Shown here: positions 54,353-64,000 of the stretch, one piece after another
How the letters are laid out: every line of letters starts with the position of its first letter
How positions within the stretch are numbered: the first letter of the stretch is position 1
From: Dactylorhiza incarnata
Taxonomy: Eukaryota > Streptophyta > Magnoliopsida > Asparagales > Orchidaceae
Assembly (NCBI GenBank): GCA_033032865.1
Contig: JAWHQI010000710.1
Span: forward strand, 124,001-188,000
Length of the DNA stretch: 64,000 nucleotides
Direction: 5' to 3'
Notes under the pieces: generated by a model
The model's database searches: none
What the model was told of the DNA's origin: nothing
Seen by the model: the letters and a program-made list of their open reading frames with translations, nothing else
Made by a program: the position numbers and the translations under genes

Positions 54353-54454
54353 GTTCGTCCTCGTTCCCGTTATAGTTTAATCTTATTATGATAAATTAGT
54401 CGCTATATTAATGCCTCATCCTTGTGTTGTCGTGTGTCTATACTGCTTTGTTAG
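54353..54454 (+). other. candidate 102-nt intron between gag and protease
   Basis: The frame is blocked here by three stops, but GT at 54353 (ATCAG/GTTCGT) and AG at 54453-54454 (TTTGTTAG/GCGAG) bound an AT-rich, T-rich-ended 102-nt stretch divisible by three. Its removal keeps frame and joins gag's VISG to GELKVRD before protease. Plausible, not proven. Confidence 0.45.
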
Positions 54455-55014
54455 GCGAGTTAAAGGTTCGAGACTGTTGGGCGCACTTTCTTTTTGACTC
54501 TGGTGCCACTCACTCTTTTGTGGCCAAGAGGTTTGTTGATCGGCATCGCTGGGCCTTGGAGCGAGTTGATGATATGTTTCGTTTCAAGTATCCATCCGTA
54601 GATTCAGTGGTGACAGATCTGTGCGTGAGGCAGTGTCCGGTTGTGTTGGATGGATTTTTGGGTTATGCAGATCTTAAGGTGATCGACTTGGAGGATTTTG
54701 ACGTGATCTTGGGCATGGATTGGCTAGCCCCTTATGACGCCGTAATCCAGTGCAGGGATAAGCGACTGGATTTCCTGATGGATGATGGCCAGCCCAGGAG
54801 CGTGTTTGGCTTCCCGCGTTAGACTTCCTCAGTTATGTTGGTGGTCTGTGCCCAAGCTTTGGCGGAGTTTGATGGCCGGGTCTGCGTTGTTTCTGCTTTG
54901 CTTGCGGCTTGTGCATCGGCGCCTTGTGTGGAGGACATTCCTGTGGTGCGGGAGTTCCCGGACGTTTTTCCCGAAAACCTTCCTGGTCTCCCTCCTGAGA
55001 GAGAGGTTGAGTTT
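54455..55014 (+). pseudogene. pol: chromovirus-like protease and protease-RT linker
   Basis: Pepsin-like active site DSGATHSFV with catalytic Asp 54496-54498, then DFDVILGMDWLAPYDAVIQC, the standard protease end in this lineage. The linker reads [20 protein letters not shown]. Stop TAG at 54820-54822. A one-base deletion near 55014 (family pattern VEFSIDLEPGT) shifts the remaining pol into the next frame. Confidence 0.85.
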
Positions 55015-56290
55015 TGATAGATTTGGAGCCCGGGACCCGCCCTATTGCGAAGGCACCCTACCGTATGGCACCACGGGAGTTGGAGGAGCTGCGCACTTAG
55101 TTGGATGAGCTTCTACATCTTGGTTTTATTAGGCCGAGTTCGTCGCCTTGGGGTGCGCCGGTTCTGTTCGTGAAGAAGAAGGATGGGATGATGAGGCTAT
55201 ACATTGATTACAGAGAGTTGAACAAGGTCACGATCAAAAACATGTACCCATTGCCGCGGATTGATGATTTGTTCAACCAGTTGCAGGGTAGCTGTGTGTT
55301 CTCGAAGATTGACCTTCCGTCCGGTTACCATCAGTTGAGGATTCGCGACTCAGACGTTCAGCGAACTGCTTTCCGGTCGCGTTGTGGACATTTTTAGTTC
55401 TTGGTGATGTCTTTTGGGCTGACAAATGCGCCCTCTGCATTCATGGATTTGATGAACAGGGTATTCTGAGACTATCTGGACCAGTTTGTGGTGGTTTTTA
55501 TCGATGATGTGCTGATCTATTCTTCAAGTGAAGAGGAGCATGCCCGACATTTTCGTCTGGTGATGTCGACCTTGAGGGCACACAAGATGTATGCCAAGCT
55601 TAGTAAATGCGAGTTCTGGCTTTTGCAAGTCTCTTTCTTGGGTCATGTGGTGAGCAAGGGTGGCATCTCTGTGGACCCATCGAAGGTCGCTGCTGTTTTG
55701 GACTGGAAGAAGCCGGCGTAGCCAAAGGAAATCCAAAGTTTCTTGGGATTAGCAGGCTATTATCGGAGGTTTGTGGAAGGTTTCTCAGGCATTTTCGCGC
55801 CTCTGACTAGGTTGACGCGGAAGGAAGCGGCTTTCGATTGGAGCGAGCAGTGCGAGGAGGCCTTTCAGGAGTTAAAGAGAAGGCTTTGTTCTGCCCCAGT
55901 TTTGGCTCTCCCTGTTGAGGGAGTGGAGTTTCAGGTTTACGTTGATGCTTCGCGGATAGGCCTTGGATGCGTCCTCATGCAGGAGGGCAAGGTCATTGCG
56001 TATGGGTCGAGGCAGCTAAAGGTGCATGAGCGGAACTACCCGACGCATGATTTGGAGTTCGCTGCGGTGATTTATGCTCTGAAGCTGTGGAGGCATCTCT
56101 TGTATGGGGTGGAGTACAAGATCTATTCAAATCACAAGAGCCTGATTTACGTGTTTTCCCAGCGAGAGATGAACCTGCGCCAGCGTCGGTGGATGGAGTA
56201 CATGGCTAATTATAGTGTGGAGATCCTCTATCACCCCGGCAAGGCAAATGTGGTGGCGGATGCCCTGAGCAGGAAGTCAGCTTCCGTTTT
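55015..56290 (+). pseudogene. pol: chromovirus-like reverse transcriptase and RNase H
   Basis: RT motifs: [50 protein letters not shown], the catalytic FIDD at 55497-55508, [16 protein letters not shown]. RNase H: YVDASRIGLGCVL, NYPTHDLEFAAVIYALKLWR, then IYSNHKSLIYVF, where the usual DHKSL Asp is Asn (G to A), a likely catalytic loss. Stops: TAG 55098-55100, TAG 55395-55397, TGA 55468-55470 (CGA to TGA) and TAG 55719-55721. One frame throughout. RNase H ends GKANVVADALSRKS at about 56275. Confidence 0.9.
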
Positions 56291-57815
56291 CGTACTCTCC
56301 GTGCACTCCCTGGTGGAGGAGTTTCTTTTGATTAGCATCGCGGTGAAGCCCAGGGCTGGTCCATCTTGTGTGGAGGTAGAAGAGCCGTCCTGGATTGCTT
56401 TGACAAAGTTGCACCAGAAAGATGATCAGGATTTGCAGCACTTCCGGAGCAGAGCTGAGAGAGGTGAGTTGCCGGATTTCTCGATTGATGTTGAGGGTAC
56501 CTTGAGGTACCATGGTAGGCTTTGCATACCCGCTGTGGGGGAGATTCGAGCAAAGATTTGCGAGGAGGCTCACGACTCCATCCTATCTTATCATCCTGGC
56601 TCTACGAAGATGTATCACGATATAAAGCAGATCGTGTGGTGGCCAGGCTTGAAGGGCGATATTGCGAGGTTCGTAGCGCAGTGTTACACTTGTTAGCGCA
56701 TCAAGGCGGATCATAGGAGACCCGGGGGAAAGTTAGCACCGTTGGATATTCCCTTGTGGAAGTGGGAGAGCATCTCCATGGACTTCATTACTGGTTTGCC
56801 GAGATCCCCTCGTGGTCATGATGCAGTGTGGGTCATCGTGGACTGGTTGACCCAGTGTGCTCATTTCATGCCGTACAAGACTGGTTATTCTATAGAGAAG
56901 ATTGCGTCTTTGTATGTGCAGGAGGTCATTAGAATGCATGGAGTGCCCGCGAGCATAGTGTCTGACCGTGATTCCAGATACACTTCCCATTTTTGGCCGA
57001 GTCTGCAAGGGGCTTTAGGCACCGATCTCATGTATTCTACAGCTTATCACCCGCAGACGAATGGGCAGATAGAGAGGGTTAATCAGATCGTGGAGGATAT
57101 GATACGGTGTTACATTATAGAGCATGGAGGAGCTTGGGATGAACGCCTTGGGCTCATGGAGTTCGCGTACAACAATAGCTTTCAGTAGAGCTTGCAGATG
57201 GCTCCGTTTGAGGCTCTGTATGGAAGGCGATGTCGGACTCCCCTGTTTTGGGCTGAAGTGGGCGAGAAGCCAGTTCTGGGTCCTGAGGCTTTGGAAGATA
57301 TGAGCTTTGCTGTGACGCAGATCTGTGAGAAGCTTCGGGTAGCTCAGGAGCGCTATGAGAAATACGCCAATCGGCGTAGAAGTGATTTGGAGTTTGCGGT
57401 GGGGGACATGGTATTCCTTAAAGTGTCCCCGATGGAGGGCATTAAAGGGTTTGGGAAGAGCCATAAGCTGGACCCCAGGTATGTAGGACCATTCGAGATC
57501 GTCGAACGCATCGGAGTTTCTGCTTACAGGTTGTCGTTACCTGCCTCTTTTCCCGGTGTGCATGACGTGTTCCATGTGAGCCAGTTGCGGAAGTGCGTCC
57601 GCAGCGATCGCCATGTTCTGGATTCCGTGCCAGTGCTGCAGCCCAGTCTGTCTTTTGTGGAGCAGCCTGTTTGTATTTTGGAGAGGCAGGATCGGGTGTT
57701 GCGGAGGAAATCCATCCCTATGGTGAAGGTCCTCTGGGGCAATCAGGATGTTCGGGGTGCGACCTGGGAGCTAGAGTCAGCAATGAAGGAGTCCTATCCT
57801 CATATTTTCGGCTAG
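56291..57815 (+). pseudogene. pol: chromovirus-like integrase with chromodomain-like C-terminus
   Basis: Zinc HHCC: HDSILSYHPGSTKMYHDIKQ then CYTC-stop (TAG 56694-56696, from CAG). Catalytic triad intact: VIVDWLTQCAHF, VSDRDSRYTSHFW, HPQTNGQIERVNQ. A second TAG lies at 57186-57188 before SLQMAPFEALYGRRCR. The C-terminal GPY-type domain (LDPRYVGPFEIVERIGVSAY, LPASFPGVHDVFHVSQLRK) is followed by VKVLWGNQDVRGATWE, the chromodomain-like module of Tekay/Del chromoviruses. Ends PHIFG stop at 57815. In relatives the tail targets methylated heterochromatin. Confidence 0.9.
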
Positions 57816-57896
57816 TTTCCCTGGTAAGTCTTCGTATCCTATGTTGTTCCTTGTTTGGTTTTGTTGTTGCAAAGTTTCGGGGCGAAACTTTTTGTT

Positions 57897-57908
57897 AGGA
57901 GGGGTGGT
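57897..57908 (+). other. polypurine tract of the chromovirus-like element
   Basis: AGGAGGGGTGGT directly before the 3' LTR TGTAACGCC. Confidence 0.75.
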
Positions 57909-58215
57909 TGTAACGCCCCAGTTTTTCCTATAGTCTGTTAAGCGGGAATATGAAATTGGTAATGTCCTAAATACTAAATTTATCGTTGCGGAGTGTTAAT
58001 GCTAGAGGGCGTTACCGTTTCATCGTCGTCGACGTCCGGCGAGTAAATTCTAGATCGAGTTATATTTGCAAAATATATACATATACGCACATAAGGGTGT
58101 AGATATGAAGTTTTTCTTTTTTTTTGGTGTTTTGTTATTACATTATGCATAAATTCAGGTTTCAGTGTTGCTGGATCAAACTTTGTATGAATATATGTAT
58201 ACATATATGTATACA

Positions 58216-58268
<53 letters not shown>

Positions 58269-59188
58269 TGGGCTAAGGGTTGAGGCTGCAAGGAAAAGAA
58301 ACCCCCCTTTTAATCTTCTCATTTTCCTCCCCTTCCCTCGATGCCCCCCCCCCCAAAACCCCTCCGAGTGTGCGTTCATGGCGGGTTAGGGTTGGGCTGG
58401 AATCGCCGGGCAACGGTAGCTTTGGCCGTCGGAGGGATCTTGGAGTCGCCAAAATTTGTCCTCGTCGCCGGAGCTAGGGCATTCCTCGGCTCTCGGCGTG
58501 TTGGTAGCGATCCGGCGAGTCGCCGGTTGAATCTGAGGCAAGGAAACTCTTCATCCTTTTCCCCCTTCATCTCTTCTCTTTTGGCTTAATTGAGATTGAT
58601 CTGGGTAGTGGTCGAATGGCCTGCTTATTGCTTGAAATTCCTGGGTATTCTCTCTTGCATCTGTTGGTTGAATCCTAATGTTTGTTGGTTAATTTTTTTG
58701 GTTATTTCGTGAGGTAAAGTCCTGATGGTTTGGGCTCTGGAGACTTCAATTCCTGCACTTTTACTTCCCTGTAGCCTTGCCGATCGTGGCCGTAGTTTTC
58801 AGTGGGTTATATGCTAGCCATTTTCTTCCTTTTTTCCAATAACTGATATCAGTTTTCATGGGGTTATCTGCTAGAAGATTTTTTTTCTTTTTTTTTCCTA
58901 ATTCCTGATGTCAGTTTCATTGGGAGATTATGCTAGAAGATTTCTGTTAATCCTTGGGATCAAGTTGTGGGAGTTTATGCTAGCAGATATCCCGACGGGT
59001 ATTATCATAAGAATTCAGGTATGCGCTAGCAAGGATATCGGGTTTATCCTGGTTTCATGCTGGGATTAATGTTTGGCTAACTTCGGATCACATTCACTTA
59101 TTAAATTCTGCATATTTCATACAATTAGCTAAATTATAGATGGGTTTTCTTTTGATGGCTAAATTTCCCGGGAATTTCCCTTGCTAGT

Positions 59189-59495
59189 TGTAACGGCCAG
59201 CCTTGCATTGGTATTACCAGGCCGCTACAGGGTTGCAGCCCAGCTCCCCCCAACGCATCTCTGGCCTATTTTTCAACACAGCTCATTGTTGATGCCGGGT
59301 CTCAATCCCGGACACCTTGGACAAGGCTCTCATTCAACAGCTCTCATCACCAACTGAGCTTGTCAAGGGTGTCCGGGATTGAGACCCGGCATCAACAATG
59401 AGCTGTGTTGAAAAATAGGCCAGAGATGCATTGGGGGGAGCTGGGCTGCAGCCCTGTAGCGGCATGGTAATGCCAATGCAAGGTGGGCCATTACA
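59189..59495. repeat. 128-bp inverted repeat at the solo LTR start
   Basis: Arms 59189-59316 and 59368-59495 are near-complementary over their whole length, with a 51-nt loop. A third, direct partial copy runs from 59514 to about 59765. Confidence 0.85.
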
Positions 59496-59682
59496 TAAAA
59501 AGTGCACTTTTTATGTAACGGCCCGCCTTGCATTGGCATTACCAGGCCGCTATAGGGCTGCAGCCCAACGCCCCCAACACTTTTTATGTAATGGCCCACC
59601 TTGCATTGGCATTACCAGGCCGCTACAGGGCTGCAGCCCAACGCCCGCCGACGCATCTCTGGCCTGTTTTTCAGCACAGTGC

Positions 59683-59765
59683 GTTGTTGATACCGGGTCT
59701 CGATCCCGGACACCGTTGACAAGGCGCTCATTCAACAACTCTCTTCACCAACTGAGCTGCACAAA
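59683..59765 (-). other. tRNA-like (SINE-type) segment with A and B boxes
   Basis: On the minus strand AGCTCAGTTGGT (59747-59758) resembles a Pol III A box, and the CCGGGATCGAGACCCGG stem-loop (59694-59709) resembles a T-arm/B box, spaced about 39 nt as in tRNAs. A second A box lies at 59349-59360 with its T-arm at 59295-59311. It lacks a foldable acceptor stem, so it is read as a tRNA-derived relic and not a tRNA gene. Confidence 0.4.
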
Positions 59766-62700
59766 GCCACAGAAGCCCTAAGTAATACCGAGCCAAAGGG
59801 GGACAAGGATTTCCAGCACAAAAATATAAAATTCATACCCAAGCATCAGGAATAAGAAAGATTTCCAGCCATAAGTGATAACCAAGCATCAGGAGAAAGA
59901 AAGAAAGGGGGGAGAAGAAGAAGGAAGAAGTTTTCTTGCCTCCAACTGAACCGGAGAACCAACGGATCGCGACGATCTCGACGATGACCTAGCCCAACCG
60001 ACGAAGACGAGCCCCGGCAGCCAAGATTCTTCCTCCACCGGCAACTCCGGCGCCGCCCGACGCTGAACCCTAGGTCGCCCCTTTGTCGCTCGGCAGCAGA
60101 AGCTTATCGGGGAGGGGAAAGGAAAAAGAGACAGCTGATAGCTCTGCCTTGCTGTTGTGGCTTTGTGCTGCTGCTGTTGTTGCTTTGCTCTACTGCTGTA
60201 GCCCTGCTACTGTTATCCTTGCTGCCTTTATTTAAATTGGGGCTTTGCTCTCCTGCGGTTGGTGCTGTTTTGGTTTTTTTTCTATTGGGGGCTGCTCCTT
60301 TCCTTGTTGAATTGGGGGTTTTTATGCTTTTGGGGCTGATCCTTGCTGAATTGAGGGCAGTTGGTATGCTGTTGGGGGCTCTGTTTGGGGCTGTCTTTTT
60401 TTGCTTTCTTTGCTTTAAGGGCTGCACCTTGTTCATTTGGGGATTTGCTGTTTATGAGGGTTGTATGGGGGCTGCCCCTTGGGATTGTTTATGCTTAACC
60501 CGAATGGTGTTTGCGTGTTTAACTCTGCATATCCCTTATTATTACTTGGCTAAGCGATGGTGGATTTGTTTGAACTGAAAGGATGGGTAAAGGGAACAAT
60601 GGGGTCCTCCATCGCAGTTCTTTTAGTAGTGGTTTGTAGGACAATGAGACCACCACCACGGCGCCTTTGTATGGTTGGGGTAAATGTCCCCTTTATGTTA
60701 GTGGATAGTGACATTGTTTGGGTCCGCCACCACTGGTCCATTTTGCACTTTATGCCAAGAAAATTTATTTAAGCTATTGTTCATCGGATCGGTTATATGC
60801 GGGATCTTCTTAAACTTCTATTACTAAAATCCTTATATAAGCGTATATATATAGTTATATATATGAGTATATGTGTATATATATATGTACTATATACTCC
60901 TTTCAGACTGAGTACGCTACTTGTTACCTTGCCTGTTTTTTTTACTTATACCCATGCTGTTTTCTTGCACCCTTTGGGCTGAGGCATTCTTTTCTTATGG
61001 ATGCCTCAGGTTCAGGTTTGTAGCTGCCGCCGGAGTTTGAGCGGGGTCTTTCTGTTCGTCCTTGAGGCCTTCCCTCTCTTTTGGGTAAGGATTCAGTTCT
61101 GTTGTTGCAGCTCTTCCTTCTTTTTGGGACTGTTGACTTTTTTTTCCTGCGGGTTCGTGTCAGTTGTTGACGCCCGTACAACTTTTGTGTGGTTTACTTG
61201 CTGATACTACTGCTAGCTTCCTTTACTGCTACTTGGTTATTTTGTATATGTACACTCTGGGAAAAGCCTATTTTTGCTGAATATTAATGCAGTTCTTTTA
61301 GCATTATAAAAAAGTTGTTCTTTTAACTGTTTGTCGTATCTACTACTAAGTATCACATATTTGCAAAGCGTAAACCTAAATAAAAATGATACTTCTTTAT
61401 TATATATTAAATGTAGACCGACGTTCACCCTGGAGACGTCTCTGGTCTTCAGCGCCGTTAGAAATGAAATGAACATATTTCCTTCCGTTGTGTACGCATA
61501 CTTCTTTTTATAAAAATTCCTTAGTGAACCGCAGGGCCGAAGGGCACGGCTTCCTTCCCTATTGAAGTTAATCTTAAAAGATAATTTCTTTTATAAAATC
61601 ATATCTTTTTGTAAAATGTTCGTTGAGAGATCGACTGAACGTCTGTAGCTTCCCCTACAGGATGTGGCATCATGACACGTATTTTCCCCCTTACTTTGAT
61701 ATTCAATGTATTTCGGGAAAATATGGATTGTGACACTAGTTCTCGATGACTTTGCGAGGCTAGCAATCGTTAACTTGAAGGGTAAGCGGATGAAAATTCG
61801 GTTTTGGGTAGCTTTATACTTATAGTGCAAATGCTAAAGTTTGATTCCTTTGCTCTATGCCTAAATTGATATCACTTATGGCACCCTTTCTTTTTGCGAT
61901 GTTATCCCTTTCCTGCAAGCTTCTAATTATTAATAGTCAATATAGTATGGATGTTGGTTAGATCAAGGCCACCACCGCAGTGGGTATTTATGGACTTGTT
62001 TGAACTGGAAGGATGGGTTAAGGGAACAATGGGGTCCTCCATCACAGTTCTGTTAATAGTGGTTGGTAGGACAATGAGACCACCACCACGACGCCTCTTT
62101 TATTTGGGGTGAATGTCCCCTTTATGTGAGTGGATAGTGACATTATTTGGGTCCGCCACCACTGGTCCATCTTGCACTGTGTGCTAAATTTTAGTTATGC
62201 TCTTGCTTATCGGGCTGGTTCTATGCGGGATCTTCTTAACCTTCTATTACTGAAATCTTTATATAAGCGTATATATATATAGTTATATATATGTGTATAT
62301 GTATATATATGTATTTATATACTCCTTTCAGACCGGTTATATTACTTGTTACTTTGCCTGCTCTTACTTATAATCATGTTGTTTCCTTGCACCCTTTGGG
62401 CTGAGGCATTCTTTTCTTATGGATGCCTCAGGTTCAGGTTCGTAGCTGCCACAGGATTTAGAGCGGGGTCATTCAGTTTCTCCGGTGGAGGGCTTTCCTC
62501 CCTAGTAAGTAAGGATGCAGTTTCTTTTGTTGTAGCCCCTTACTTTTGGACTGTTGACTCTCTCTCCTGCGGGTTCTTGTCAATTGTTGACGCCCGTATG
62601 GCTTTTGTTTAGCTTACTTGCTCATGTTGCTGCTAGTCTCTTTTCCTTCTACATAATTAGTTATTTCTGTACTTGTACACTCTGGGAAAAGTTTTTTTTT

Positions 62701-63164
62701 GCTGGGTATTAATGAAGTTCTTTTAGCAAAGAAAAATTTGTTCATTTAGCTACTTGTTTCTCTTACTATTAAGTATCACCTATTTGCAAAACTTAAACCG
62801 AAACAAAATGATATTTCCTTATTATATACTAAATTTAGTCCTACGTTCGCCCTGGAGACATCTCTGGTCTTCAGCGCATTTGGGAATAAAAATGAACCTA
62901 TTTTCTTCCGTTACGTGCACATATCTTTTATAAAGAGTGGATATGTAAATCTCAGGGCCGAGGGGCACGGCTTCCTAACCAAATGAAGGTAATCTTAAAA
63001 GATAATTTTTTTTTATTTATGTATATCTTTTTTCGAAAAAATGTTTGTTTGAGTGCTCGCCTGAACGTCTGTAGTTGTCCCCTACAGGACGTGGCATCAT
63101 GACACGTATTTCCCCCCTTTACTCTGATATCTTAATTGATTTCGGGAAAATACGGGTTGTGACA

Positions 63165-63723
63165 GGTGTCTTAGGCTCCAATGTCCTCCCTTAAGGGTTA
63201 GGAAGGTCTAGATAATGTCAATTTGGCAAGGTGAGGGTGAATTGCCCCTTTATAGGGCACTTTGACCAAAATTAGGGCTAAGGTTGACTTAATGTAAATT
63301 GGCCAATTTAGAGGTCCCATGATGGGGATTTTTAGTCCATTAGGTCCCTAGTGACCCTATGAGGGTAGGGGCAGGGTCAATTGGCATGTTGGAGGCCAAT
63401 TGGCCCTAATTGAGCTAGTTTGAACAATTTAGGGTTAAGGTTGACTTTGGTCAAAATTGGCCTCTTTGGTTGACCCCAATGGGTCCTTGATGCTCTAATG
63501 AGACCCCTAATGGGCTATGGATGTTTTGGTGGGGTCAAAGGTTCAAGGTGAGGCCCTAAAGTTCAACCTTAGGTTTGGTATTTGTAAATTGCTATATGCA
63601 AACCACCTAGGTTTTCTCCTTTTTGCCTAGGTTCACATGACCTTAACTTCTTCCTCTGGTTTTGTCATGACCTAGTCATGACAAAACCAAGTTGGGGTTC
63701 TAGTTGTTTGGGGGGATGTTACA
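63165..63723 (-). mobile_element. outer gypsy LTR, right part (LTR start on minus strand)
   Basis: Ends on the plus strand ...GGGGGATGTTACA, that is TGTAACATCCCCCC on the minus strand. Contains degenerate GGTTGACCCCAATGGGT-type repeats also present just before the nested element at 49690-49720, supporting continuity of the two parts. Confidence 0.65.
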
Positions 63724-64000
63724 AATTCCAATACATACAAATAAAAATTTCGTCCTCGAAATACAGGTTAAGCCTGTGGGGTTTCTACCACTAGTAAGTA
63801 AATGTAACAACCCAGAAAATTAAATTATGCATGTCGTAAAGAGCTCTGGGTACTTTTGCTGCATCAAGTCCAGTGGTTCCCCGGTATGCTCCTATTGTCC
63901 ATGGTTCCTCCATAGGACCTTGACTAGCGGGACCTTCTTGCGCCGCAAGAATCGCAACTCCGTGTCGTCTATCCGAACCGGCTCCAGGCGAACCGATCGA
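63724..64000 (-). pseudogene. pol: outer gypsy pol C-terminus and 3' UTR, partial at window edge
   Basis: On the minus strand from the window edge: RKKVPLVKVLWRNHGQ-stop, then LDLMQQKYPELF, then the terminal stop near 63822. This is the C-terminal tail of gypsy integrase. The 3' UTR holds TTTCGAGGACGAAATTTTT, a phrase typical just before the 3' LTR of Del/Tekay-like plant elements. Most of the element lies beyond the window. Confidence 0.75.

Larger units (their letters stand above)
59189..61735 (+). mobile_element. solo LTR of a related family nested in the 3' LTR
   Basis: TGTAACGGCC...TGTGACA, 2547 bp, with a perfect CTAGT duplication (59184-59188 and 61736-61740). The last 1.2 kb (from about 60540) resembles 51240-52407, but the first 1.3 kb is unrelated and begins with a large inverted repeat. 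The host LTR has the uninterrupted site at 50989-51000. Confidence 0.95.
49722..63164 (+). mobile_element. chromovirus-like (Tekay/Del-type) gypsy element, complete but defective
   Basis: LTRs at 49722-52407 and 57909-63164 (the latter split by a solo LTR), both TGTAACGCCCC...TGTGACA. An initiator tRNA-Met primer-binding site follows the 5' LTR and a polypurine tract precedes the 3' LTR. Interior order is gag, protease, RT, RNase H, integrase with a chromodomain-like C-terminus. Flanks are GGTAG and GGTGT, so the target-site duplication is imperfect. Confidence 0.9.
57909..63164 (+). mobile_element. 3' LTR of the chromovirus-like element, split by a solo LTR
   Basis: 57909-59188 plus 61736-63164 together match 49722-52407. 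It differs by a longer (AT)n tract (58216-58266) and a shorter C run (58343-58353). Confidence 0.9.

Noticed and set aside
59683..59765. Functional tRNA gene
   Set aside because: A and B boxes are recognisable, but no cloverleaf acceptor stem or clear anticodon stem can be drawn and it lies in a repeated LTR segment. Listed only as a tRNA-like relic.
60104..60578. 110- and 137-codon frames on opposite strands within the solo LTR
   Set aside because: Low-complexity Leu/Ala-rich translation of a CTG/GGGGCT-rich stretch. No counterpart in the related LTR and no protein features.
49717..63169. Perfect target-site duplication of the chromovirus-like element
   Set aside because: Flanks GGTAG and GGTGT agree at three of five bases only. 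The insertion is certain from LTR structure, but I do not claim a clean duplication.

Overview
The window is plant nuclear DNA made almost entirely of nested LTR retrotransposons. Plant origin is supported by Ty1/copia and Ty3/gypsy pol domains with plant-type features: dual RNase H, antisense genes, and primer-binding sites matching plant tRNA-Asp and initiator tRNA-Met. Multi-kilobase LTRs and short GT-AG introns agree with this. There are no bacterial operons, rRNA genes or CRISPR arrays. I cannot name the species. Almost every coding region is broken, and the only non-transposon gene I could assemble is a six-exon gene or gene fragment on the minus strand at 20947-22296.

Layout. 1-2099: 5' end of a minus-strand LTR element with GC-rich hairpin minisatellites in its LTR and gag. 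2100-3051: decayed copia gag with a zinc knuckle. 3052-17843: Tat-lineage gypsy copy A (gag-pol on minus, two antisense genes on plus), split at 6601-13239 by a non-autonomous element that carries only a small zinc-knuckle protein. 17844-19217: an insertion resembling a solo LTR. 19218-29455: non-Tat DNA with palindromic repeats, a minisatellite and the six-exon gene, interrupted at 22516-28490 by a young copia element with perfect 5-bp target-site duplications. 29456-32192: Tat copy C (gag, protease, start of RT). 32193-45309: Tat copy B, with its LTR next to copy C, fused antisense genes, a nested solo LTR (34655-36169), a 2-kb insertion (41701-43672), then integrase, dual RNase H and RT. 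45310-64000: the roughly 5-kb 3' LTR and last pol codons of a minus-strand gypsy element. Its LTR is split by a complete plus-strand chromovirus-like gypsy element (49722-63164), whose 3' LTR is split by a related solo LTR (59189-61735).

How the parts work together. In the Tat family, gag-pol runs one way while the LTR at the other end also holds a TATA box facing inward. That box could drive aORF1 (basic, coiled-coil) and then aORF2 (Transposase_28-like, with introns). Copies A and B share this design. Copy B has lost 990 bp between short repeats, a multiple of three, which joins the two antisense reading frames. The chromovirus-like element has LTRs about 96-97% alike by eye but many stops, mostly explicable as CAG to TAG or CGA to TGA. 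It also has a candidate 102-nt intron between gag and protease.

All domain calls come from reading translations and motifs by eye. No database search was possible.
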